Source: an uncultured Cocleimonas sp. (lineage in GTDB: Bacteria > Pseudomonadota > Gammaproteobacteria > Thiotrichales > Thiotrichaceae). From it: a DNA stretch of 6,081 nucleotides. Positions 1 to 5,444 of this stretch are shown here, piece by piece; the first letter of the stretch is position 1, and each line of letters opens with the position of its first letter. The notes under the pieces are model-generated. The model made no database searches. It saw only the letters and a program-made list of their open reading frames with translations, and was not told the DNA's origin. Both the position numbers and the translations under genes were made by a program. The stretch covers positions 1 to 6,081 of the forward strand of contig CALJIH010000228.1 of the NCBI GenBank assembly GCA_937974135.1, given 5' to 3'.

Positions 1-1358
1 TCAAGACTAGCAATTTTCTCTTCGATTTCTTTTAAACGTTTTATTGAAGCATCATCATCCTCTTTGTTTAAGGCTTCACGCTCGATTTTATAACGAATAA
101 TTTTTCGATCTAACTTATCCATCGCTTCTGGTTTGGAGTCGATTTCTAAACGAATTCTTGAACCAGCTTCATCGATTAGGTCAATTGCTTTATCTGGCAA
201 TTGACGATCAGTGATATATCGATGTGAAAGTGTTGCTGCAGCGACAATCGCTGGGTCAGTAATCTCCACACCGTGATGTGCTTCATACTTTTCTTTGAGA
301 CCACGCAAAATCGCAATCGTGTCTTCAACTGATGGCTCATCCACAATGATCTTTTGAAAACGACGCTCTAATGCCGCATCTTTCTCGATATATTTACGAT
401 GTTCATCCAGCGTTGTTGCGCCTACACAATGAAGTTCACCACGTGCTAACGCTGGTTTAAGCATATTGCCAGCATCCATAGAACCTTCAGATGCACCAGC
501 TCCAACCATGGTGTGTAATTCATCAATAAATAAAATCACGTTGCCATCTGATTTTGCAATATCTGAAAGCACCGCTTTCAAACGCTCTTCAAATTCTCCT
601 CGAAACTTAGCACCTGCAACAAGCGCCGCTAAGTCAAGGGAAAGTAATCGTTTATTCTTGACGCTATCTGGCACTTCACCATTTACAATACGTTGCGCTA
701 AGCCTTCGACCAAAGCAGTTTTACCAACACCCGGTTCGCCGATTATTACAGGATTATTTTTAGTGCGGCGTTGGAGTATCTGCACCATACGACGAATCTC
801 TTCATCACGCCCGATAATAGGATCAATCTTGCCTTGCTCCGCGCGCTCAGTAAGATCAATCGTGTACTTTTTTAACGCTTCGCGTTGGTCTTCTGCATTT
901 GGGTCATTGACTGACTGACCACCGCGAACGGTTTCGACCGCTTTTTCTAAAGCAGCTTTTGTCCCACCGTTATTCTTTAATATTTTTGCAATTTCATTTT
1001 TATCTTCAATTGCAGCTAAGATAAATAGCTCAGATGAAATGTATTGATCATCGCGTTTTTGCGCCAATTTATCCGTGGCATTCAAAATACGTGATAAGTC
1101 ATTTGAAACGTGCACTTCTCCCGTATCTCCACCAGAAACACTTGGTAGCCGATCTAAAGCTTCCCCTAATTGTGAACGAAGTAAATTGACGTTTACGCCA
1201 GCTTGCATCAACAAACTACGCGCACTACCACCCTCTTGATCAAGCATCGCGATCATTAAGTGATTCGGCTCAATAAATTGATGATCTCGACCCAGTGCAA
1301 TCGATTGAGCATCTTGCAAGGCCAATTGGAATTTACTGGTTAATTTATCTGTTCTCAT
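1..1358 (-). CDS. clpB: ATP-dependent chaperone/disaggregase ClpB, N-terminal 452 residues (cut by window edge)
   Basis: ClpB is the cytoplasmic hexameric AAA+ disaggregase that works with DnaK/DnaJ/GrpE to pull proteins out of aggregates. The frame is open from the ATG at 1358 to the window edge. Visible in order: the Clp N-domain repeats (about 1-145); the first nucleotide-binding domain with Walker A GEPGVGKT at residues 207-214, pore loop GAKFRGEFEER with its aromatic residue Phe252, Walker B ending FIDE (Asp279, Glu280) and arginine fingers Arg332-Arg333 in LERRF; then the start of the coiled-coil middle domain (from about 410). All these motifs lie one residue later than in E. coli ClpB, so the start is secure. 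The full protein should be about 860 residues, so the second ATPase domain lies outside the window. An AAGG ribosome-binding sequence precedes the start, and a sigma-32 promoter lies about 55 bp further upstream. The pore aromatic is Phe where E. coli has Tyr, a conservative change. Confidence 0.97.
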   Translation of the reverse strand, partial: MRTDKLTSKFQLALQDAQSIALGRDHQFIEPNHLMIAMLDQEGGSARSLLMQAGVNVNLLRSQLGEALDRLPSVSGGDTGEVHVSNDLSRILNATDKLAQKRDDQYISSELFILAAIEDKNEIAKILKNNGGTKAALEKAVETVRGGQSVNDPNAEDQREALKKYTIDLTERAEQGKIDPIIGRDEEIRRMVQILQRRTKNNPVIIGEPGVGKTALVEGLAQRIVNGEVPDSVKNKRLLSLDLAALVAGAKFRGEFEERLKAVLSDIAKSDGNVILFIDELHTMVGAGASEGSMDAGNMLKPALARGELHCVGATTLDEHRKYIEKDAALERRFQKIIVDEPSVEDTIAILRGLKEKYEAHHGVEITDPAIVAAATLSHRYITDRQLPDKAIDLIDEAGSRIRLEIDSKPEAMDKLDRKIIRYKIEREALNKEDDDASIKRLKEIEEKIASL

Positions 1359-1411
1359 GTTTGTACCTTAATTCTTTTGGTGAGCAATAATTACTCACAG
1401 ATACTAATAAG

Positions 1412-1437
1412 ATATGGACAAGCTAATACTATTCAAG
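1412..1437 (-). promoter_or_regulatory. Heat-shock (sigma-32) promoter of clpB
   Basis: Read on the minus strand, CTTGAAT (1437-1431) is followed by an 11-nt spacer and GTCCATAT (1419-1412). The known sigma-32 consensus is CTTGAAA, then 11-16 nt, then CCCCATNT; this site matches 6 of 7 in the first box and 5 of the 7 defined positions in the second. Transcription would start near 1405, giving a leader of about 45 nt before the clpB ATG. clpB is a classical sigma-32 target, so motif and context agree. No good sigma-70 pair was found nearby: a TTGACA at 1466-1461 has no acceptable -10 box at normal spacing. Confidence 0.72.
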
Positions 1438-1487
1438 AAACAGACTGATTTATGATGAGATGTCAATAATATACGGAAGAAACAGTC

Positions 1488-1504
1488 TAAAAGTAGGGGG
1501 GTGT
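1488..1504 (+). repeat. Left inverted end of the 190-bp element
   Basis: Reads TAAAAGTAGGGGGGTGT. It matches the reverse complement of 1661-1677 at 16 of 17 positions. It is followed by CTTTTTTAAG, which is not repeated at the other end. Confidence 0.75.
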
Positions 1505-1547
1505 CTTTTTTAAGTTCATTACTATGCTTTGACCATGCGGTACTGAT

Positions 1548-1563
1548 ATTTCCCTAAGGAAAT
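1548..1563. other. Perfect 6-bp hairpin inside the element
   Basis: ATTTCC, loop CTAA, GGAAAT. No T-run follows on either strand, so it is not a terminator; it looks like an internal structural part of the inverted-repeat element. Confidence 0.5.
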
Positions 1564-1582
1564 CTCTGCATATTTTTTATTC

Positions 1583-1608
1583 GGCTATGCCTCACCTAAA
1601 GGCAAGCT
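1583..1608. other. REP-like bulged hairpin inside the element
   Basis: GGCTATGCCT (1583-1592) pairs with AGGCAAGCT (1600-1608) around the loop CACCTAA. This gives eight Watson-Crick pairs and one G-U pair, with a single bulged A at 1587. Its size and bulge resemble REP hairpins. No T-tract follows in either direction, so a terminator role is unlikely. Confidence 0.5.
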
Positions 1609-1660
1609 AAAGCAGTTGTCTCACGATGCTCGGCTGGCTCTTGGTGCGCCTAAAATAGCA

Positions 1661-1677
1661 ACACTCCCCTACTTTTA
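1661..1677 (-). repeat. Right inverted end of the 190-bp element
   Basis: On the minus strand it reads TAAAAGTAGGGGAGTGT. The only difference from the left end is A for G at position 13. It lies 12 bp beyond the stop codon of the transporter gene. Confidence 0.75.
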
Positions 1678-1689
1678 CGCATTTTTAAA

Positions 1690-2442
1690 TTATATTAAAA
1701 ATAACTTAGCAGCAATTATTAACAAGGAAACACCGAGTATTAATCTGACAAACTTTTCACCTTTTTTCAGTGATATTTTTACCGCTGCAAATGTTCCGCC
1801 CATCATGCCAATAGACAAAGCAACAGCGGCAAACCAGTTCACGTTCCCTGTCCAAATAAACATGATTACAGCAGGAACAGTGAAAACCATGACGATGAAT
1901 ACTTTGTGCATATTGATTCTGATTAAATCCATACCATACAAATGCAACAACGTTGCCATAATGACAAAGCCCACACCGGCTTGAATAAAACCACCGTAAA
2001 AACCTACAGCAAACATGACCGGCCATTGTAACCAGCTACTCCATTTATGGTTTTTGGCATGTTCAATAACTTCTGACTTGGGAAACATGAGTGTAATGAT
2101 AATAAGAATCATCACTACGCCTAATATTTTAGTGAACAGTGCATCATCAATTTTGACCGCATAAAACGCACCTAAAATACCACCAGGTAAAGTCATTAAC
2201 GCGAGTTTTAAACTAAAGGGAAAGTCTGAGTGTTTCTGCTTTTTATAAGCATAGACGCCAGTTAGCGCTTCAACCTGTATCGCAATTCGATTAGAACCAT
2301 TTGCGACGGTTGCGTCATAACCCATAAATATCATCAAAGGAATAGTTAAGGCTGATCCACCACCCGCGAGTACATTTAAAAAACCAGCAACGGCGCCAAC
2401 TACAACTAGTAGAATAAAATTAAAGGGATCAGCAGCTGGCAT
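1690..2442 (-). CDS. TSUP (TauE/SafE) family membrane transporter
   Basis: A 250-residue, very hydrophobic protein with about eight predicted membrane segments (roughly 9-28, 30-45, 78-97, 103-120, 140-166, 180-198, 203-222 and 231-250). It shows the internal two-fold repeat of the family: GAVAGFLNVLAGGGSALTIP (residues 16-35) in the first half and GFYGGFIQAGVGF (147-159) in the second. NGSNRIA (48-54) corresponds to the conserved A-x-G-T-N region after helix 2. Characterised family members move sulfite, sulfoacetate, taurine-related or other organic anions across the inner membrane; the substrate here cannot be read from sequence. The start lies 18 nt after the ftsX stop on the same strand, with no strong Shine-Dalgarno sequence, so it is probably expressed by readthrough from ftsEX. 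No clear terminator follows; the 190-bp element begins almost at once. Confidence 0.88.
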   Translation of the reverse strand: MPAADPFNFILLVVVGAVAGFLNVLAGGGSALTIPLMIFMGYDATVANGSNRIAIQVEALTGVYAYKKQKHSDFPFSLKLALMTLPGGILGAFYAVKIDDALFTKILGVVMILIIITLMFPKSEVIEHAKNHKWSSWLQWPVMFAVGFYGGFIQAGVGFVIMATLLHLYGMDLIRINMHKVFIVMVFTVPAVIMFIWTGNVNWFAAVALSIGMMGGTFAAVKISLKKGEKFVRLILGVSLLIIAAKLFLI

Positions 2443-2460
2443 TATTATCTAACAGATTCA

Positions 2461-3417
2461 TTAAGCTGGAATGGATGAATTTCGCAGATGCCTGCCAACG
2501 GCTAACCATGCGCCTATCAGACCTAAAAGACTACTTGCGAGTAAAATGTAAAGTGTTGTAGATACCTTTAAGCCCGTGATAATGAAAGTACTACTATAAA
2601 GTTTTGCGAGTTCATTGACCGGAGCGACAAAACTAACCAAGGCTAAATGTACCAGCACCAAACTAATTACGCCTCCAAATAACCCATACCAAATTCCAGT
2701 GTATAGGAAAGGCCGACGAATATAACTGGCACTGGCTCCTATCAGTTTTGAGACTTCAATTTCTTCTTTGCGGTTTTCGATATTGAGTTTTATGGTGTTG
2801 CCTATAACCAGTAAAACCGTTAATGCGAGTAATCCTGAAATGATGAAAATGGCTCTTTCTGATATGCGTAGAATGCTTCTTAAGCGACTCACCCATTCAA
2901 GATCCATTTGCACCAAATCAATCTCTGGATAAGTTTCCAGTTTTTCTGCTAATTTCTGCATATCATTAGCGGGATTGCCTATCAGGTCGATATGAGGCGT
3001 GACGACTAATACATGGGGTAAAGGGTTTTCATCCAAAGTCTCTAAGGTTTCAGCAAACCCTGTGATTTTACGAAAATCCGCAAGGGCTTCATCACGAGGG
3101 ACCAATACCACTTTTTCAATTTGAGAAAGTTCTTGGATTAACTCGCCACGATCTCTAGCTTGTTGTTCTGAAATATTCTGTTTGATAAATAACGATATTG
3201 TTGGCACTTCACGTTTGTCATCGGTTAAAGATTTTAGATTTTGTAACAACAAATACAAACTGCTGGGTAAACACAATGCAATTCCTATAACAGCAAGTGT
3301 TATCCAAGTAGAGAGATTAGATTGCCACAAGCGCTTTAAACTGTAGCTAATTGCCTCTTTGTGATGACCTATATGAGTGCTAAGCAAAGAGCCTGATTTA
3401 TTGTATTTCGCGCCCAT
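2461..3417 (-). CDS. ftsX: Cell-division ABC transporter-like permease FtsX
   Basis: FtsX is the inner-membrane partner of FtsE. Together they recruit and activate septal peptidoglycan hydrolases (through EnvC in E. coli) and help assemble the division ring. The 318 residues show the family topology: a cytoplasmic N-terminus, membrane segment 1 (about 37-59), a periplasmic domain (about 60-188) that contains NPLPHVLVV and ends with the conserved LVQMDLEWVSRLRSI stretch, then segments 2 (190-209), 3 (240-266) and 4 (289-308). Between segments 2 and 3 lies the conserved cytoplasmic ENRKEEIEVSKLIGAS loop (from residue 214) that contacts the ATPase. Its ATG overlaps the ftsE stop codon by one base (TAATG), which implies translational coupling, and AAGG in the ftsE tail can act as ribosome-binding site. 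Downstream comes a TSUP transporter instead of the rpoH gene usual in gammaproteobacteria. Confidence 0.96.
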   Translation of the reverse strand: MGAKYNKSGSLLSTHIGHHKEAISYSLKRLWQSNLSTWITLAVIGIALCLPSSLYLLLQNLKSLTDDKREVPTISLFIKQNISEQQARDRGELIQELSQIEKVVLVPRDEALADFRKITGFAETLETLDENPLPHVLVVTPHIDLIGNPANDMQKLAEKLETYPEIDLVQMDLEWVSRLRSILRISERAIFIISGLLALTVLLVIGNTIKLNIENRKEEIEVSKLIGASASYIRRPFLYTGIWYGLFGGVISLVLVHLALVSFVAPVNELAKLYSSTFIITGLKVSTTLYILLASSLLGLIGAWLAVGRHLRNSSIPA

Positions 3418-4064
3418 TAGGTTTTTACCTTACGCAATACAATAATACGTTTTTTCATTTCTTTAATCAGCGCATGATCATGACTGGCGATTAATACTGT
3501 TGAACCATAATCATTAAATTGCTTAAAAGTATGCATGATGTCGGTTGCAAGATCAGGATCAAGGTTTCCCGTTGGTTCATCCGCTAAAATAATTGCAGGC
3601 TTATTTACTACGGCACGTGCAATACCGATTCGTTGTTTTTCCCCGGCAGATAGCATTTGGGGATATTGTTTTTCTTTTGTCAACAGATTAACCTTATCTA
3701 GAGCTGCACGAACTCTACGGTTAATATCTTGCGGACGCATACCTTCGATTTTTAATGGCAAGGCAATATTATCGAAAACGGTACGGTCTGCGAGTAAATG
3801 ATGGTCTTGAAAGATCATCCCAATATTTCGTCGAAAAGAGGGAATTTTACGTTGCTTAATTTTTTGGGTATTCTGTCCTGCGACAACGACCTGACCTTCA
3901 GATGGTGTATCTAATAATGCAATGAGTTTCAATAATGTACTTTTGCCTGCACCAGAATGGCCTGTTAAAAACGCCATTTCTCCCTGTTGCATCTGCAAAT
4001 CGACATTATAAAGAGCAAGCTGTCCCGTAGGATATTGTTTGCTGACTGTTTGGAATTCAATCAT
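3417..4064 (-). CDS. ftsE: Cell-division ATP-binding protein FtsE
   Basis: FtsE is the cytoplasmic ATPase of the FtsEX complex; ATP hydrolysis is passed through FtsX to control septal cell-wall hydrolysis. The 215-residue protein has every ABC ATPase motif: Walker A GHSGAGKST (35-43), Q-loop Gln86 in MIFQDHHLL, signature LSAGEKQR (138-145), Walker B IILADEP (158-164) with catalytic Glu163, D-loop GNLD (166-169) and switch His195. The start MIEFQTVSK fits the family length. The signature has Ala and Lys where E. coli FtsE has LSGGEQQR; the first Gly is commonly replaced in this group, so activity is not in doubt. The region upstream lacks a strong Shine-Dalgarno sequence. ftsY, normally just upstream, is absent and is replaced by a divergent thioredoxin-like gene. 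Confidence 0.97.
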   Translation of the reverse strand: MIEFQTVSKQYPTGQLALYNVDLQMQQGEMAFLTGHSGAGKSTLLKLIALLDTPSEGQVVVAGQNTQKIKQRKIPSFRRNIGMIFQDHHLLADRTVFDNIALPLKIEGMRPQDINRRVRAALDKVNLLTKEKQYPQMLSAGEKQRIGIARAVVNKPAIILADEPTGNLDPDLATDIMHTFKQFNDYGSTVLIASHDHALIKEMKKRIIVLRKVKT

Positions 4065-4192
4065 TATAAGTTTTGATATTAAGGCCCGTTTGGACGATAC
4101 AGTTTACTCATATTATTAACGAACGCAATCTGAGCTTTGTAAATGCTCTGAGTTTAGCTACCAGTCATAATTAAGACTAGAAAGGGTGTTCA
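4065..4192. promoter_or_regulatory. Divergent intergenic region between ftsE and the double-thioredoxin gene
   Basis: These 128 bp must carry the 5' signals for both directions. On the plus strand TGGACG (4091-4096) and TATTAA (4114-4119) form a weak -35/-10 pair with a 17-nt spacer, each matching four of six consensus bases. CATAAT (4165-4170) is a better -10 box but has no partner at correct distance. An imperfect inverted repeat, TCTGAGC and GCTCTGA (4129-4151), lies between them and could be an operator or leader hairpin. AAAGGG (4181-4186) is a good Shine-Dalgarno sequence six bases before the ATG at 4193. No convincing minus-strand promoter could be chosen for ftsE. Confidence 0.35.
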
Positions 4193-5281
4193 ATGAATAA
4201 GATATTTAAATTATATTTAGTTACTTTCTTAACGTGTTTATTTTGCAATGGTTTTGTTCTAGCTGATGAAACTAAAAAGGAATTAATTGAAAATCATTCT
4301 AAAAAAATGGGTGAATTTAAAGGTGCTAAAAATGCAACTCATCCTGAATGGTTTAAAGAGAGCTTTCTAGATCTAGAAGAAGATGTTGCAGAAGCAACAG
4401 AAAACAATAAGCGTCTAGTTATTTATTTTTGGCAGCCAGGTTGTCCTTATTGCGACCAATTGTGGAGCGATAACTTCGCTGACCAAAATGTCGTTAAAGA
4501 GTTTCGAAAACATTTTGATATTGTTGCTTTGAATATGTGGGGTGATCGAGAGATTATCAGTATCGGTGGAAATTCGTATAGTGAAAAGAAGTTTGCCGAG
4601 GCCTTAGGAATAAAGTACACGCCCACCTTATTATTCTTTGACGAAAACCGTAAAGTGATTCACCAATTAAACGGATACGTGCCAGTTGATAATTTCCAAA
4701 AAAGTATAAAATATGTATCCAATAAGCACGAAAAAAATGTGAAATTTAGTGAGTTTTCGATTAAACAAAAGAAAATCAGTACCTCAACTGCTAAAGGAGC
4801 TTTAAATAAGCAAGACTTCTTTGTTTTACCAACCTTCGATTTAAACAAAAGAAGTAAAGGAGATGAAAACAAGTATACGGTAGTCTTTTTTGAAGCTGAA
4901 AACTGTAAGAACTGTGATTTGCTTCATCAGAAAACACTAAAAGACCAAACTACACTTGCTTTAGCAAAAAAATTCGCAGCATTTCAATTAGACCGTCACG
5001 CTGAAAACACTGTAATCACCCCTGATGGTAAATCAACGACGGCTAAACAATGGGCTACTGAGCTAGGTATAGAATATTTACCTGCTATGGTCTTCTTTGA
5101 CCAAAATGGCACACAAGTAATGCGAATCGATACGCAATTGCGCACATTTCATGTCCAATCTGTGTTTGATTACGTCCTTTCTGGCGCATATAAGTCAGAA
5201 ACAAACTTTCAACGTTATATATCAGCGAGAGCGGATAGAATAAGAGAATCAGGTAAAGACGTAGATATTTTTTCTTATTAA
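4193..5281 (+). CDS. Exported protein with two thioredoxin-like domains (SoxW-like)
   Basis: A 362-residue protein with a typical Sec signal peptide (positive MNKIFK, hydrophobic core 7-23, probable cut after Ala24 in VLA-DE). No lipobox precedes Cys15 or Cys18, so a periplasmic rather than lipid-anchored location is likely. Domain 1 (about 60-175) has the redox pair CPYC (Cys84, Cys87) after YFWQPG and a probable cis-proline Pro144 in YTPTLLFFD. Domain 2 (about 205-332) has CKNC (Cys238, Cys241) after FFEAEN and Pro297 in YLPAMVFFD. A charged C-terminal tail (340-362) follows. The fold resembles thioredoxin-related SoxW-type proteins, which act in periplasmic thiol-disulfide exchange; this is family resemblance, not an identified orthologue. 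The start is supported by AAAGGG six bases upstream and the signal peptide. It is divergent from ftsE and seems to be a single gene. Confidence 0.85.
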   Translation: MNKIFKLYLVTFLTCLFCNGFVLADETKKELIENHSKKMGEFKGAKNATHPEWFKESFLDLEEDVAEATENNKRLVIYFWQPGCPYCDQLWSDNFADQNVVKEFRKHFDIVALNMWGDREIISIGGNSYSEKKFAEALGIKYTPTLLFFDENRKVIHQLNGYVPVDNFQKSIKYVSNKHEKNVKFSEFSIKQKKISTSTAKGALNKQDFFVLPTFDLNKRSKGDENKYTVVFFEAENCKNCDLLHQKTLKDQTTLALAKKFAAFQLDRHAENTVITPDGKSTTAKQWATELGIEYLPAMVFFDQNGTQVMRIDTQLRTFHVQSVFDYVLSGAYKSETNFQRYISARADRIRESGKDVDIFSY

Positions 5282-5364
5282 TTAATATCATTTTTAAACT
5301 AGTCAGAATTGATTAGAAATAAGACAACTAAATACTGTTATTTTTACTAGAATTAAAGTTCTCA

Positions 5365-5392
5365 CAATAAAAATGTTTTATTATTGCTTTTT
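5365..5392 (+). terminator. Weak AT-rich hairpin plus T-run, possible terminator of the thioredoxin-like gene
   Basis: CAATAA (5365-5370) pairs with TTATTG (5381-5386), extended past one mismatch by A-T pairs, and is followed by CTTTTT (5387-5392). The shape is that of a rho-independent terminator about 85 nt after the stop, but the stem has only one G-C pair and would be weak. A second CAATAA at 5395-5400 can pair with the same TTATTG, so two exclusive hairpins are possible. Confidence 0.3.
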
Positions 5393-5432
5393 AACAATAA
5401 AAAATTTAAAAAAAGTATTAAGGCAATTGGGC

Positions 5433-5437
5433 GAGGA
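5433..5437 (+). promoter_or_regulatory. Shine-Dalgarno sequence that decides the start of the last gene
   Basis: GAGGA lies seven bases before the ATG at 5445. The earlier in-frame ATG at 5373 has no such sequence, sits inside the AT-rich hairpin, and would add a hydrophobic stretch with no counterpart I recognise in the family. The 5445 start is therefore preferred. Confidence 0.6.
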
Positions 5438-5444
5438 CGCCAAG

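Larger units (their letters stand above)
1488..1677. mobile_element. 190-bp non-autonomous element with 17-bp inverted ends (MITE or REP-type)
   Basis: The ends are inverted copies of TAAAAGTAGGGGRGTGT that differ at one position. Between them lie a perfect 6-bp hairpin (1548-1563) and a longer bulged hairpin (1583-1608). The part from 1581 to 1660 is visibly richer in G and C than its surroundings. No convincing protein is encoded: the plus-strand open frame from 1616 leaves the element and runs antisense through the transporter gene. Small size, inverted ends, internal hairpins and an intergenic position fit a miniature inverted-repeat element. Both ends contain GTAG, the tetranucleotide that marks REP sequences mobilised by RAYT (REP-associated tyrosine transposases), which makes a paired-REP element an alternative. 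No clear target-site duplication is visible (GTC on the left, CGC on the right), so the exact borders are uncertain. Confidence 0.6.

Noticed and set aside
466..918. 150-codon plus-strand open frame
   Set aside because: It is fully antisense to the ATPase domain of clpB, which is certain; the translated product is Ser/Arg/Pro-rich low-complexity sequence typical of a shadow frame.
1461..1466. Perfect TTGACA on the minus strand upstream of clpB as a sigma-70 promoter
   Set aside because: The sequence 17 nt downstream is CTGTTT, a poor -10 box; no spacing of 16-18 gives a better one.
1690..1690. Terminator directly after the transporter gene
   Set aside because: No GC-rich hairpin followed by a T-run is visible on the minus strand between the stop codon and the clpB promoter; the hairpins in the element lack T-runs.
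1616..1984. 122-codon plus-strand open frame starting inside the inverted-repeat element
   Set aside because: It crosses the element border and then runs antisense through the TSUP transporter gene. No ribosome-binding site and no recognisable domain.
5373..5444. Earlier in-frame ATG for the regulator gene, adding 24 residues
   Set aside because: No Shine-Dalgarno sequence, it lies within the AT-rich hairpin region, and the recognised domain begins well after the 5445 start.
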